A DNA stretch of 12,750 nucleotides from DASUBV01 sp035763085 (GCA_035763085.1 DASUBV010000373.1:1-12750), one strand, 5' to 3'. Shown: positions 1 to 6,023, counted from the stretch's first letter. Numbers and translations: made by a program. Notes: generated from the sequence alone by a model not told the origin.

Positions 1-20
1 GAATCGGGACCAGCGCGTGA
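1..20 (+). CDS. 3' end of an unidentified upstream gene
   Basis: A reading frame comes in from the left edge and ends at TGA 18-20, with last residues I-G-T-S-A. This stop overlaps the GTG start of kal (GTGA, 17-20), the usual sign of translational coupling inside an operon. Six codons are far too few to identify the product. In lysine-fermentation clusters the neighbours of kal include the 5,6-aminomutase subunits (kamD, kamE), kdd and kce, so one of those is a guess from context only. Confidence 0.35.
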
Positions 21-442
21 GCGCCGGCACCGGGACTGCCGCCGGGGCCGCTGACCCGCGGCTGGGGCTGACCGTCACCCACCGCCGGTACGTGCCCTAC
101 AGCCACGCCCACTACGGCGGCAACCTGGTCGACGGTGCCTATGTTCTGGGCCTGTTCGGTGACGTCGCTACCGAGGCGTCGATCCGGTGCGACGGGGACG
201 AGGGCCTGTTCGCGTCCTACTCGGACGTGCAGTTCCGCGCTCCGCTGCTGGCCGGAGACGTCGTGGAGGTGACAGCGACGGTGACGCGGCTGGGCACCCG
301 CAGCCGCGGCATGTCCTTCGAGGCCCGCGTCGTGTGCCGCGCCGAGCCCGGCCGCGGCCCGTCGGCAGCCAAGGTCCTGGAGGAGCCCATCACCGTCGTC
401 TCCGCCACCGGCACCATCGTCGCCCCGCCCCCGGAAGCCTGA
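17..442 (+). CDS. kal: 3-aminobutyryl-CoA ammonia-lyase (hot-dog fold)
   Basis: A 141-residue protein. Kal removes ammonia from L-3-aminobutyryl-CoA to give crotonyl-CoA in the cytoplasmic lysine-fermentation (beta-lysine) pathway, linking lysine carbon to C4 acyl-CoA metabolism. The recognisable family blocks are HYGGNLVDGA (32-41), FGDVATE (47-53), CDGDEGLF (58-65), the hot-dog strand FRAPLLAGD (73-81) and LEEPI near 121-125, followed by the usual SATGTIV strand. Residues 1-20 are an Ala/Gly-rich extension beyond the usual start of the family. The GTG start at 17 overlaps the TGA of the upstream gene, which supports both the start and an operon extending left of the window. The family is assigned from remembered motifs. 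The exact substrate is inferred, because no other pathway gene is in view. Confidence 0.82.
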   Translation: MSAGTGTAAGAADPRLGLTVTHRRYVPYSHAHYGGNLVDGAYVLGLFGDVATEASIRCDGDEGLFASYSDVQFRAPLLAGDVVEVTATVTRLGTRSRGMSFEARVVCRAEPGRGPSAAKVLEEPITVVSATGTIVAPPPEA

Positions 443-518
443 CCAGGCCCTGGACAGAGGTAGCAGGAGAGCCGCCAGGGTGCGTGATCGGACGGCCGGG
501 AATGACGGTAGTGATTAC

Positions 519-531
519 TAGCCTGATGTAA
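519..531 (+). promoter_or_regulatory. leaderless -10 box before the gene at 531
   Basis: TAGCCT at 519-524 fits the actinobacterial -10 pattern TANNNT and ends six bases before the ATG at 531. Transcription would therefore start at the A of the start codon. No Shine-Dalgarno sequence precedes this ATG, which fits a leaderless mRNA. No convincing -35 box is visible. Confidence 0.45.
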
Positions 532-959
532 TGCTTGGTGACCGGATTGAGCAGCGGGCCTTACTGCGACGCGAGCAGCCGCCTGGGCGGACGACCTTAG
601 TAGTTCGGGGCGGCCGCGACTCCATTGACAAGCTGCGCAGTCACGCTCAGCGGACGGCGAGAGCCTGGTCACTGGACGGAGTACCGCTGCTTGGGATCTC
701 GGTCTTTGCGGTGCTGGATATGCCACTTGAGATCCTTCTGCGGCGTCGGTTCGCCAGCTTCCGCACGATCTACCTGCCGACCGTCAGTCATCTCAACGAG
801 CGTGGTTTCGAGTTGCTAGCCACTGGGCGACGGCCCCACTTCACCATCCGGCTGCTGCGTGCTGATGACCGGGAGCTGGAGAAACTGCTGGCCGTGCTGG
901 GGCCGGCCGGGCCGAATCCCCAGTACGCTAAGACTGATGGCTGGCGGGAGGAGGGCTGA
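531..959 (+). CDS. hypothetical protein with two TTA codons (142 aa)
   Basis: I do not recognise this family. The 142 residues are basic and Leu/Arg-rich, with no signal peptide or obvious membrane segment. A central block (about 84-115) reads FRTIYLPTVSHLNERGFELLATGRRPHFTIRL and looks like a compact alpha/beta fold. The C-terminal part has a short charged helix (ELEKLL) followed by GPAGPNP. Codon use differs from the neighbours: TTA occurs twice (561-563 and 597-599), together with CTT, ATT, GTA, GTT and AGT. TTA is rare in high-GC actinomycetes and is often found in accessory or development-dependent genes. Its stop is followed at once by the start of the gene at 961, so the two are probably translated together. 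Start chosen from the leaderless -10 box. Confidence 0.6.
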   Translation: MLGDRIEQRALLRREQPPGRTTLVVRGGRDSIDKLRSHAQRTARAWSLDGVPLLGISVFAVLDMPLEILLRRRFASFRTIYLPTVSHLNERGFELLATGRRPHFTIRLLRADDRELEKLLAVLGPAGPNPQYAKTDGWREEG

Positions 960-960
960 T

Positions 961-1218
961 TTGTACCGCGTCGATATCACTGCTGATCTCAATGACGAGG
1001 ACCACACTGGTTACTTGTGGACGTTCTTGGACGAGGCCCGAGACCCCGCTCAGATCACGCCAGGGGCGCTGGTGGTGGCAGGTGACGAGGACGCCGCTGC
1101 CGTATGCCAGGTCGTCGATCTTGTCCCGGCAGGCGACGGCACCATCGTTCACCTGCGGCCGCTGCCCGGTCTAGTGGACGATTACCGGGCCCTGGTGGAG
1201 CGGGCACTGGCCAGCTAG
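961..1218 (+). CDS. hypothetical small acidic protein (85 aa, TTG start)
   Basis: An 85-residue acidic protein of unknown function beginning LYRVDITADLND, the first residue being read as Met. The TTG start at 961 has a strong Shine-Dalgarno sequence (GGGAGGAGGG, 946-955), lies two bases after the TGA of the preceding gene and is the first start that does not run deep into that gene. An earlier in-frame ATG at 859 would overlap the upstream gene by 101 bases and is less likely. The sequence alternates strands and turns (ITPGALVVAGDEDAAAVCQVVDLV, then GTIVHLRPLPG) and ends in a helix (DDYRALVERALAS), suggesting a small beta-barrel-like domain. The acidic partner and basic upstream protein could interact, but that is inference only. 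Confidence 0.6.
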   Translation: MYRVDITADLNDEDHTGYLWTFLDEARDPAQITPGALVVAGDEDAAAVCQVVDLVPAGDGTIVHLRPLPGLVDDYRALVERALAS

Positions 1219-1265
1219 CGCTGTCCTGGCAGGGACCTAGCAAGCGCGCTGCGGTCATCTTCCGG

Positions 1266-1298
1266 TGGCAGCATCGACCAGATTCCTGGCTGCTGCCA
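1266..1298. repeat. 8-bp inverted repeat around the -35 region of the gene at 1316
   Basis: TGGCAGCA (1266-1273) and TGCTGCCA (1291-1298) are perfect reverse complements separated by 17 bases. The pair surrounds the place where the -35 element of the promoter at 1304-1309 would lie, the position expected of a repressor or activator site. It could also be a hairpin downstream of the gene ending at 1218. No T-run follows it. Confidence 0.35.
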
Positions 1299-1303
1299 GC
1301 GGA

Positions 1304-1316
1304 TATCCTGGATCTA
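1304..1316 (+). promoter_or_regulatory. leaderless -10 box before the gene at 1316
   Basis: TATCCT (1304-1309) matches TANNNT and lies six bases before ATG 1316, placing the transcript start on the start codon. There is no Shine-Dalgarno sequence before this ATG. This supports 1316 over the upstream in-frame GTG at 1265. Confidence 0.5.
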
Positions 1317-1651
1317 TGCACACCCGGGCGAGTGACAAGCTCCCCGGGGCCAGGGTGCGCGTCAAACGCCAGGGACCAGCCCGATTCCCGGCAGATGCCC
1401 GGCCGCGGGAGTGGCTGGCGCTCGCCGACGGAGCCGTCCAGGAAGCCCGGACTGAGGGACAGGCACTAACCCTCGTGGGTCGGCCGGTGCCATATCAGCC
1501 GGGCCGCGCCGAGCGGCGCAGCGGCGTGCCCGCTGAGGTCATCACGGCTGACCGCGTGCCCAACTCCTGCACCTGCTCCTGGGCGTACGCGCAGGGAAAG
1601 CTGACCCTGAAGCACTACAACGCCGCGTGCCCGGTCCATCCGGATAGCTAA
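1316..1651 (+). CDS. hypothetical protein with C-terminal Cys/His cluster (111 aa)
   Basis: A 111-residue protein that I cannot assign to a family. The N-terminal 80 residues are basic and Arg/Ala/Pro-rich. The C-terminus holds C85-x-C87, H100, C105 and H108 (CTCSW ... ACPVHP), a spacing that could bind zinc like a small zinc ribbon. Similar C-terminal CPxH tails occur, as far as I recall, in small proteins of actinomycete plasmids and phages, but I cannot check this. It is transcribed separately from the pair at 531-1218, from its own leaderless promoter, and runs convergently towards the mazG-like gene. A longer version from GTG 1265 is possible. Confidence 0.55.
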   Translation: MHTRASDKLPGARVRVKRQGPARFPADARPREWLALADGAVQEARTEGQALTLVGRPVPYQPGRAERRSGVPAEVITADRVPNSCTCSWAYAQGKLTLKHYNAACPVHPDS

Positions 1652-1753
1652 ATTGGTCAGGCGTCACGGCGGGCGTTCCGGGCACTCAATGCGTCGGGGA
1701 GGCTCGCGCGGCTGGAGCCGTTCGGATACGGAGTCCAGGTGCGCGGCACGATC

Positions 1754-2083
1754 TCAGCGGTTGTCGCCGCTGCCACCCAGCATCCCACGGCTCTGGCGGC
1801 TGGCCAGCTTAGCCAGGTTTGCCGTCGCGACATCGTCCAGCGACAGGTCGAGGTAGTCGGCGAGCACAGAGACGTACCACAGCACGTCACCGAGTTCCTT
1901 GGCGATGTCGGCCCGGTCGATCCGCGACTCGTCACAATCGAGGTCGCGGACCCACTTCTTGAACTTCTCGGCGATCTCACCCGACTCGCCGACCAGCCCG
2001 AGCACCAGGTGGAGCAGCTCGTTCCTCTTGTCTCGCGGAGCGGCGGTACGGAGGGCGCCGCGCTGATACTCATCCAGGTCCAT
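1754..2083 (-). CDS. MazG-like nucleotide pyrophosphohydrolase
   Basis: A 109-residue all-alpha NTP-PPase of the MazG-like superfamily. Members hydrolyse (d)NTPs, often damaged ones, to the monophosphate and pyrophosphate using Mg2+. The metal-binding pattern is clear: E36-x-x-E39 in GESGEIAEKFKK and E63-x-x-D66 in KELGDVLWY. The segment DLSLDDVATANLAKLASRQSRG that follows is typical of short single-domain members. The chosen start ATG (2083-2081) gives the usual N-terminus MDLDEYQ. An open frame continues to 2236 but encodes only low-complexity residues. A CATACT box lies eight bases before the start, and no Shine-Dalgarno sequence is present. Two hairpins separate it from acsA upstream on the same strand, so it is probably transcribed alone. 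The natural substrate cannot be told from sequence. Confidence 0.8.
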   Translation of the reverse strand: MDLDEYQRGALRTAAPRDKRNELLHLVLGLVGESGEIAEKFKKWVRDLDCDESRIDRADIAKELGDVLWYVSVLADYLDLSLDDVATANLAKLASRQSRGMLGGSGDNR

Positions 2084-2249
2084 GGCGGACCAGTATGGTC
2101 GAATCCGCCCGCCCGACCAGCCGGGCCCTCCTGCGACCACAAGCGAGCCGCGCCGGCCAGCACCGGTGCGAACTCGCAGACTGGATAGCCATGGCGCAGA
2201 CACAAGCCGATCCCGGCACCCGCACTGGCTGAGCACGCCGGTCAGACGG

Positions 2250-2282
2250 CGGGGCCCCGCCAGCGATGCTGGCGGGGCCCCG
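2250..2282 (-). terminator. 15-bp perfect hairpin between acsA and the mazG-like gene
   Basis: CGGGGCCCCGCCAGC (2250-2264) pairs perfectly with 2268-2282 around a GAT loop, an exceptionally stable stem. It lies in the 295-base gap downstream of acsA. No T-run follows on either strand, so it would act as a T-less actinobacterial terminator or as a 3' mRNA-stabilising structure. Confidence 0.5.
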
Positions 2283-2340
2283 GTGTGTACTGCGGCCCGT
2301 GTGGCGCGGCATAGGCGGACTGCGTCCGCTCAGCCGCCCC

Positions 2341-2373
2341 GCCCGGAGGCCCGTCCGGGCTTTCCGGGCGGGC
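2341..2373 (-). terminator. hairpin just downstream of the acsA stop
   Basis: Two alternative GC-rich stems begin a few bases after the acsA stop codon. One pairs GCCCGGA (2341-2347) with TCCGGGC (2354-2360). The other pairs 2349-2358 with 2364-2373 using one G-T pair and a GCTTT loop. Together with the 2250-2282 hairpin this probably ends the acsA transcript. No long T-run is present. Confidence 0.4.
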
Positions 2374-2378
2374 GGGCA

Positions 2379-4487
2379 CTACTCGGCGCCGAAAGCCTTG
2401 ATCTCGGCCTGCTCCGCCTCGGTGAGCTCACGCGGCACGTCGCCCTTGGCCACCTTGGAGCTCTGCACCTTGTGCCGGATGCCGTCCACCACCTCCACGT
2501 TGGCCAGCGTGGTGACGTCGCCGATGTCGGTGAAGTTGGACACCGCGGCAATCACCCGGCGCATGATCTTCCCGGACCGGGTCTTGGGCATGTCCGGGAC
2601 GATCCACACGTTCTTCGGCCGGGCGATCTTGCCGATCTCGACCTCGATCGCCTTGGTGACCTTGGCATCCATGCCGTCCGCGGCGACACCAGGCTTGAGC
2701 GCGATGTACATCTCCACCGCGCGGCCGCGGATGTCGTCGACCACCGGCACGGCAGCCGCCTCGGCCACCTCGTCGACGGTCAGCGCGGCCGACTCCAGCT
2801 CCTTGGTGCCCAGCCGGTGCCCGGCGACGTTGATGACATCGTCGACCCGGCCCAGGATCCGGTAATAGCCGTCGGCGGCCTGCACCGCGCCATCACCGGC
2901 GAAGTAGGGCCAGTCGTGGTAATCCTTGCTGTCCGGGTCGGCGTTGTACTTGCGGTAGTACACGTCGATGAACCGCTCGGGCTGACCCCAGATGGTCTGC
3001 ATGATGCCCGGCCACGGGTAGCGGATGCAGATGTTGCCGGCCGTGCCGCTGCCGGCGGGCACCTCGTTGCGGTCCTCGTCGTAGATGACGCCGTAGATGC
3101 CCAGCACACTGGGTCCGCAGCTGCCCGGCTTCATCGGCTGCAGGCCGGGCAGCGTGGAGCCGAGGAAGCCGCCGGTCTCGGTCTGCCACCAGGTGTCCAC
3201 GACGGCCGCCTCGCCCTTGCCGACCGTGGAGTAGTACCAGCGCCAGACCTCGGGCTCGATCGGCTCGCCCACCGTGGTCATGTGCTTGAAGTGATAGTTG
3301 TACTTGGCCGGCTCGTCCGGGCCGACCTTCCGCAGCATCCGGATCGCCGTCGGCGAGGTGTGGAAGATGTTCACGCCGAGCTTCTCGGCAATCCGCCAGG
3401 GGCGGCCGGCGTCGGGGTAGTTGGGCGTGCCCTCGTAGATCACCGTGGTGGTGCCGAGCGCCAGCGGCCCGTAGACGATGTAGGAGTGGCCGGTGATCCA
3501 GCCGATGTCGGCCATGCACCAGTACATGTCGTCGGGGTGGATGTCCTGGTAGTACTTGGACGTCCCGGCGACATACGCCAGGTAGCCGCCGGTGGAGTGC
3601 TGCGCGCCCTTCGGGCGGCCGGTGGTCCCGCTGGTGTACATCAGGAACAGCGGCGCCGTCGAGTCCATGGATACCGGCGCCACGGTCTTCCCGGCGTAGT
3701 CGCCGAGGACCTCGTCCACGAAGAAGTCGCGGCCCTCGGTCATCGGCGTCTGCGAGGCGTACTGCCCGGCATGCCGCCGCCACACCAGCACCTTCTCGAC
3801 CGCCTGGCCCTGCCGGTCCGCCTCGGCCAGCGCCTCATCGGCCTTGACCTTGTGATCGACCAGGTCGCCACTGCGGTAATAGCCGTCCATGGTGATCAGG
3901 ACGTTGCTGCCGGAGTCGGCGATGCGGGTGCCGCACGCATTCCCGCTGAAGCCGCCGAACACCTGCGAGTGAATGACGCCCAGGCGCGCGCAGGCCAGCA
4001 TCGTCACGGGCAGCTCGGGCACCATCGGCATGTGCAGGGTGACCCGGTCGCCGGCCTTCAGCCCGGCGAAGTCACGCAGCAGCGCGGCGAACTCGTTCAC
4101 CTGGCGCAGCAGCTCACCGTAGCTGATGTGGACGATCTCGTCGTCTTCCGGCTCGGCGACCCAGATGATCGCGTCCTTATCGGGATTGGCCTCGGCGTGC
4201 CGGTCCACGCAGTTGTAGCAGGCATTCAGCTTGCCGCCGACGAACCATTTCCAGAATGGCGGAGTACTCGAATCCAGGGTCGTGTGCCAGGGCTCATCCC
4301 AGGTCAGCAACTCTGCGTACTCGTCGAAGCACTCCGGGTACTTGTCCTCGGTGAACCGGTCGAAGATCGCCGGGTCATTCGCATTGGCCTGGGCCACGAA
4401 CGCCGCCGGGGGCTGGTAGTACTCCTCCTCCCGCCAGTGCACGGCGATCTGGGCCTCGGAGACCTGCGACTCCGGATTTTCTGTCAT
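2379..4487 (-). CDS. acsA: acetyl-CoA synthetase, AMP-forming
   Basis: A 702-residue acyl-CoA/acetyl-CoA synthetase of the ANL adenylate-forming superfamily. It converts acetate, ATP and CoA to acetyl-CoA, AMP and PPi in the cytoplasm. Visible motifs are the N-terminal ACS region (about 25-100, with FWKWFVGGKLNACYNCVDRH), the ATP loop YTSGTTGRPKG (284-294), GWITGHSY (329-336), the substrate-pocket/adenylate motif DTWWQTETGG (431-440), the hinge block GDG to GRVDDVINVAGHRLGTKELE (531-565) and PKTRSGKIMRR, whose Lys640 is the residue reversibly acetylated in this family. It is about 50 residues longer than the E. coli enzyme, with an insertion around 505-528 and a C-terminal extension. The Trp pair in WWQTE favours acetate, but propionate cannot be excluded. 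ATG 4487 is preferred over an upstream start at 4580 because TGGAGGA stands seven bases before it. Confidence 0.93.
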   Translation of the reverse strand: MTENPESQVSEAQIAVHWREEEYYQPPAAFVAQANANDPAIFDRFTEDKYPECFDEYAELLTWDEPWHTTLDSSTPPFWKWFVGGKLNACYNCVDRHAEANPDKDAIIWVAEPEDDEIVHISYGELLRQVNEFAALLRDFAGLKAGDRVTLHMPMVPELPVTMLACARLGVIHSQVFGGFSGNACGTRIADSGSNVLITMDGYYRSGDLVDHKVKADEALAEADRQGQAVEKVLVWRRHAGQYASQTPMTEGRDFFVDEVLGDYAGKTVAPVSMDSTAPLFLMYTSGTTGRPKGAQHSTGGYLAYVAGTSKYYQDIHPDDMYWCMADIGWITGHSYIVYGPLALGTTTVIYEGTPNYPDAGRPWRIAEKLGVNIFHTSPTAIRMLRKVGPDEPAKYNYHFKHMTTVGEPIEPEVWRWYYSTVGKGEAAVVDTWWQTETGGFLGSTLPGLQPMKPGSCGPSVLGIYGVIYDEDRNEVPAGSGTAGNICIRYPWPGIMQTIWGQPERFIDVYYRKYNADPDSKDYHDWPYFAGDGAVQAADGYYRILGRVDDVINVAGHRLGTKELESAALTVDEVAEAAAVPVVDDIRGRAVEMYIALKPGVAADGMDAKVTKAIEVEIGKIARPKNVWIVPDMPKTRSGKIMRRVIAAVSNFTDIGDVTTLANVEVVDGIRHKVQSSKVAKGDVPRELTEAEQAEIKAFGAE

Positions 4488-4513
4488 TCTGGGTCCTCCA
4501 GCCGGAATGATGA

Positions 4514-4530
4514 ATCCGCATGCTGCGGAT
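4514..4530. promoter_or_regulatory. 17-bp palindrome upstream of acsA
   Basis: ATCCGCA-TGC-TGCGGAT is a perfect 7+7 inverted repeat about 30 bases before the acsA start and just upstream of its Shine-Dalgarno sequence. It could be an operator for a dimeric regulator or, in RNA, a small hairpin in the 5' leader. I do not recognise the motif. Confidence 0.35.
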
Positions 4531-4762
4531 GCGTAGCGCCGCCGATGGGTCAGACTCAGCGCAAAGCCGGGCCCCCGCATAGCTTCCGGGCACAGGCCAG
4601 CTTAGGGACGGCTGACTCAGAAAGGTCAGTACGCCTCGCCCATGACAAGCCTGCCATGCTGCCCTCACACGCTACGGGAGCCTCAATCGTATCGCTGGCG
4701 GACAACCCCGAACAGGCCCGTCATGCTGTCGCTGTTAACTGCATCGTTCCTGGTAGGACAGG

Positions 4763-4790
4763 TTGACATCGGCGCGATCGACGGTAAGTT
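4763..4790 (+). promoter_or_regulatory. sigma-70-type promoter TTGACA-N16-TAAGTT
   Basis: A perfect -35 hexamer TTGACA (4763-4768) stands 16 bases before TAAGTT (4785-4790), which fits TANNNT. Transcription would begin near 4797 and run towards the small ORF at 5043 and the glycosyltransferase gene at 5260. It is the best consensus promoter I found in the window. The leader it implies, about 245 bases to 5043, is long for an actinomycete. Confidence 0.5.
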
Positions 4791-4796
4791 TCTGCC

Positions 4797-5042
4797 CAGT
4801 CCAGCACCGGGCCAGCCGGCCGGGGGCAACCGCTCAGGCCCCGGCTGGACGGGGGGTTGGACCTAGGAGGGGCCCGGGCACCCAGTAGACAACGGAGCGC
4901 GATCTCGCTACCGGCGGGACGTGACCCCGGTCCGAAGGGTGTCCCGGGCCCTCTTCCGCTCGCGCGGCCCGCCGTTCCGGGCGGGCCTGCGGCTGGGGCG
5001 GCGGCCCGGCACCACGACGTAAAGCGGGGGTAAGGGGAGTTC
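4797..5042 (+). other. structured leader without a clear gene
   Basis: The stretch 4488-5042 has no supportable gene. Its second half, downstream of the promoter at 4763, is rich in inverted repeats. CCAGCCGG (4812-4819) pairs with 4841-4848. GGGCCCGGGCACCC (4870-4883) pairs with 4937-4951 with a single bulge. GGCCCGCC (4966-4973) pairs with 4980-4987. A 33-codon open frame (GTG 4921 to TAA 5022) lacks a Shine-Dalgarno sequence and is not called. The region may be a regulatory 5' leader, but it matches no riboswitch class I know. GC-rich DNA forms hairpins easily, so this is tentative. Confidence 0.3.
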
Positions 5043-5150
5043 ATGAACCTGGCCAGCGGGGAACCGGCGCTGCCGGCCCGGTCGTTGGCCACACGTGCTT
5101 ACTTTCCCGCCGCCGGCCGCCACCGCCGCCGCATGAGGCCGGTCCTGTGA
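5043..5150 (+). CDS. 35-codon ORF preceding the mannosyltransferase gene
   Basis: ATG 5043 follows AAGGGGAG, a usable Shine-Dalgarno sequence, and the frame ends at TGA 5148-5150. The peptide begins MNLASGEPALPARS and is Arg-rich near its end (GRHRRRMRPVL). No family is recognised. It may be a leader peptide, or the true N-terminus of the downstream glycosyltransferase separated from it by a +1 frame change. From 5137 the glycosyltransferase frame is open but has no start codon until 5260. The stop context is CTG-TGA-C, and UGA followed by C is a weak terminator. Confidence 0.35.
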   Translation: MNLASGEPALPARSLATRAYFPAAGRHRRRMRPVL

Positions 5151-5259
5151 CCCCGCGCCGCCAGCCGGCGATCCCGGCAGCGCCGCCGATCCCGGCAGCA
5201 CGAGCGCCGCCGAACCCAGCACCAGCGCCGGCGGTGCTCCGGGCGGCCCGGCCGGGCAC

Positions 5260-5985
5260 GTGCTGGTGGTCATCCCGACCTACAACGAGCTGGCCAACCT
5301 GGAGCCCATCGTGGGCCGGGTCCGCGCGGCGGTGCCGGGCGCGGATGTCCTGGTGGTGGACGACGCCAGCCCGGACGGGACGGGCGAGCTGGCCGTCAAG
5401 CTGGCCGCCGCCGACGATCACGTGCGGGTGCTGCACCGCAGCGGCAAGGCCGGCCTCGGCGCCGCCTACATCGCGGGCTTCGGCTGGGGGCTGGAGCGCG
5501 GCTACGGCACGCTGGTGGAGATGGACGCCGACAGGTCGCACGACCCGGCCGACCTGCCCCGGCTGCTGGCCGCGCTGCAGGACGCCGACCTGGTCATCGG
5601 TTCGCGCTGGGTGCCGGGCGGCGTGGTGGTCAACTGGCCTCGCTCGCGGCAGCTGCTGTCGAGGGGCGGCAACACCTACGCGCGGCTGATGCTCGGCGTC
5701 GACGTGCACGACGCGACGGGCGGCTTCCGGGCCTACCGGGCGGGCGCGCTGCGGGCGATCGGCCTGCAGCAGGTCGAGTCGCAGGGCTACTGCTTCCAGG
5801 TCGACCTGACGCTGCGGACAGTGAACGCGGGGCTGACAGTGCGCGAGGTGCCGATCACCTTCACCGAGCGCACGCTCGGCGCGAGCAAGATGAGCTGGGC
5901 GATCGTGGCCGAGGCGCTGTGGCGGGTGACGCAGTGGGGCGTGCGACGACGGCTGCGGCCGGGCGCACGTGCCCAGGCCCGGTGA
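5260..5985 (+). CDS. polyprenol-phosphate mannose synthase-like glycosyltransferase (GT2)
   Basis: 241 residues as called. It belongs to the DPM1/Ppm1 branch of glycosyltransferase family 2, whose members transfer mannose from GDP-mannose to a polyprenyl phosphate at the inner membrane face, feeding protein mannosylation and lipoglycan assembly. Motifs present are VVIPTYNE (3-10), DDASPDGT (34-41), the metal-binding DAD (89-91), IGSRWVPGG (113-121), SRGGN (134-138), QGYCFQVDL (175-183), and ITFTERTLGASKMS (199-212). Where relatives usually have DADGSH, this protein has DADRSH. No membrane segment is visible. The GTG start at 5260 lies right at the first beta strand and has no Shine-Dalgarno sequence. 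The open frame continues upstream to 5137 as a Pro/Gly/Ser/Asp-rich stretch without any ATG, GTG or TTG, so the N-terminus is uncertain. No lnt gene is next to it, unlike mycobacterial ppm1. Confidence 0.85.
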   Translation: MLVVIPTYNELANLEPIVGRVRAAVPGADVLVVDDASPDGTGELAVKLAAADDHVRVLHRSGKAGLGAAYIAGFGWGLERGYGTLVEMDADRSHDPADLPRLLAALQDADLVIGSRWVPGGVVVNWPRSRQLLSRGGNTYARLMLGVDVHDATGGFRAYRAGALRAIGLQQVESQGYCFQVDLTLRTVNAGLTVREVPITFTERTLGASKMSWAIVAEALWRVTQWGVRRRLRPGARAQAR

Positions 5986-6023
5986 GACGACTGCGGCCGG
6001 GCACCAGTGCCCAGGCGCGATAA
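5953..6023 (+). repeat. imperfect tandem duplication of the gene's 3' end
   Basis: The 33 bases at 5953-5985, which include the glycosyltransferase stop codon, recur at 5991-6023 with 6 mismatches, an offset of 38 bases. Each copy encodes a near-identical tail ending in a stop: RLRPGARAQAR and RLRPGTSAQAR. The second copy is out of frame with the gene. Each copy also contains a short self-complementary core (GGGCAC/GTGCCC in the second), so the pair may serve as tandem hairpins. Confidence 0.7.

Noticed and set aside
2082..4766. An 894-codon open frame on the + strand opposite acsA
   Set aside because: It lies antisense to a clear acetyl-CoA synthetase and shows no family motifs. Such long mirror frames arise from the G/C bias at third codon positions.
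4642..4866. A 74-codon + strand frame in the acsA upstream region
   Set aside because: It lacks a ribosome binding site, has poor codon bias, and spans the promoter at 4763-4790.
4921..5022. A 33-codon GTG frame in the leader of the mannosyltransferase gene
   Set aside because: It has no ribosome binding site, an Arg/Pro-rich product, and runs through strong hairpins. It is not supportable as a gene.
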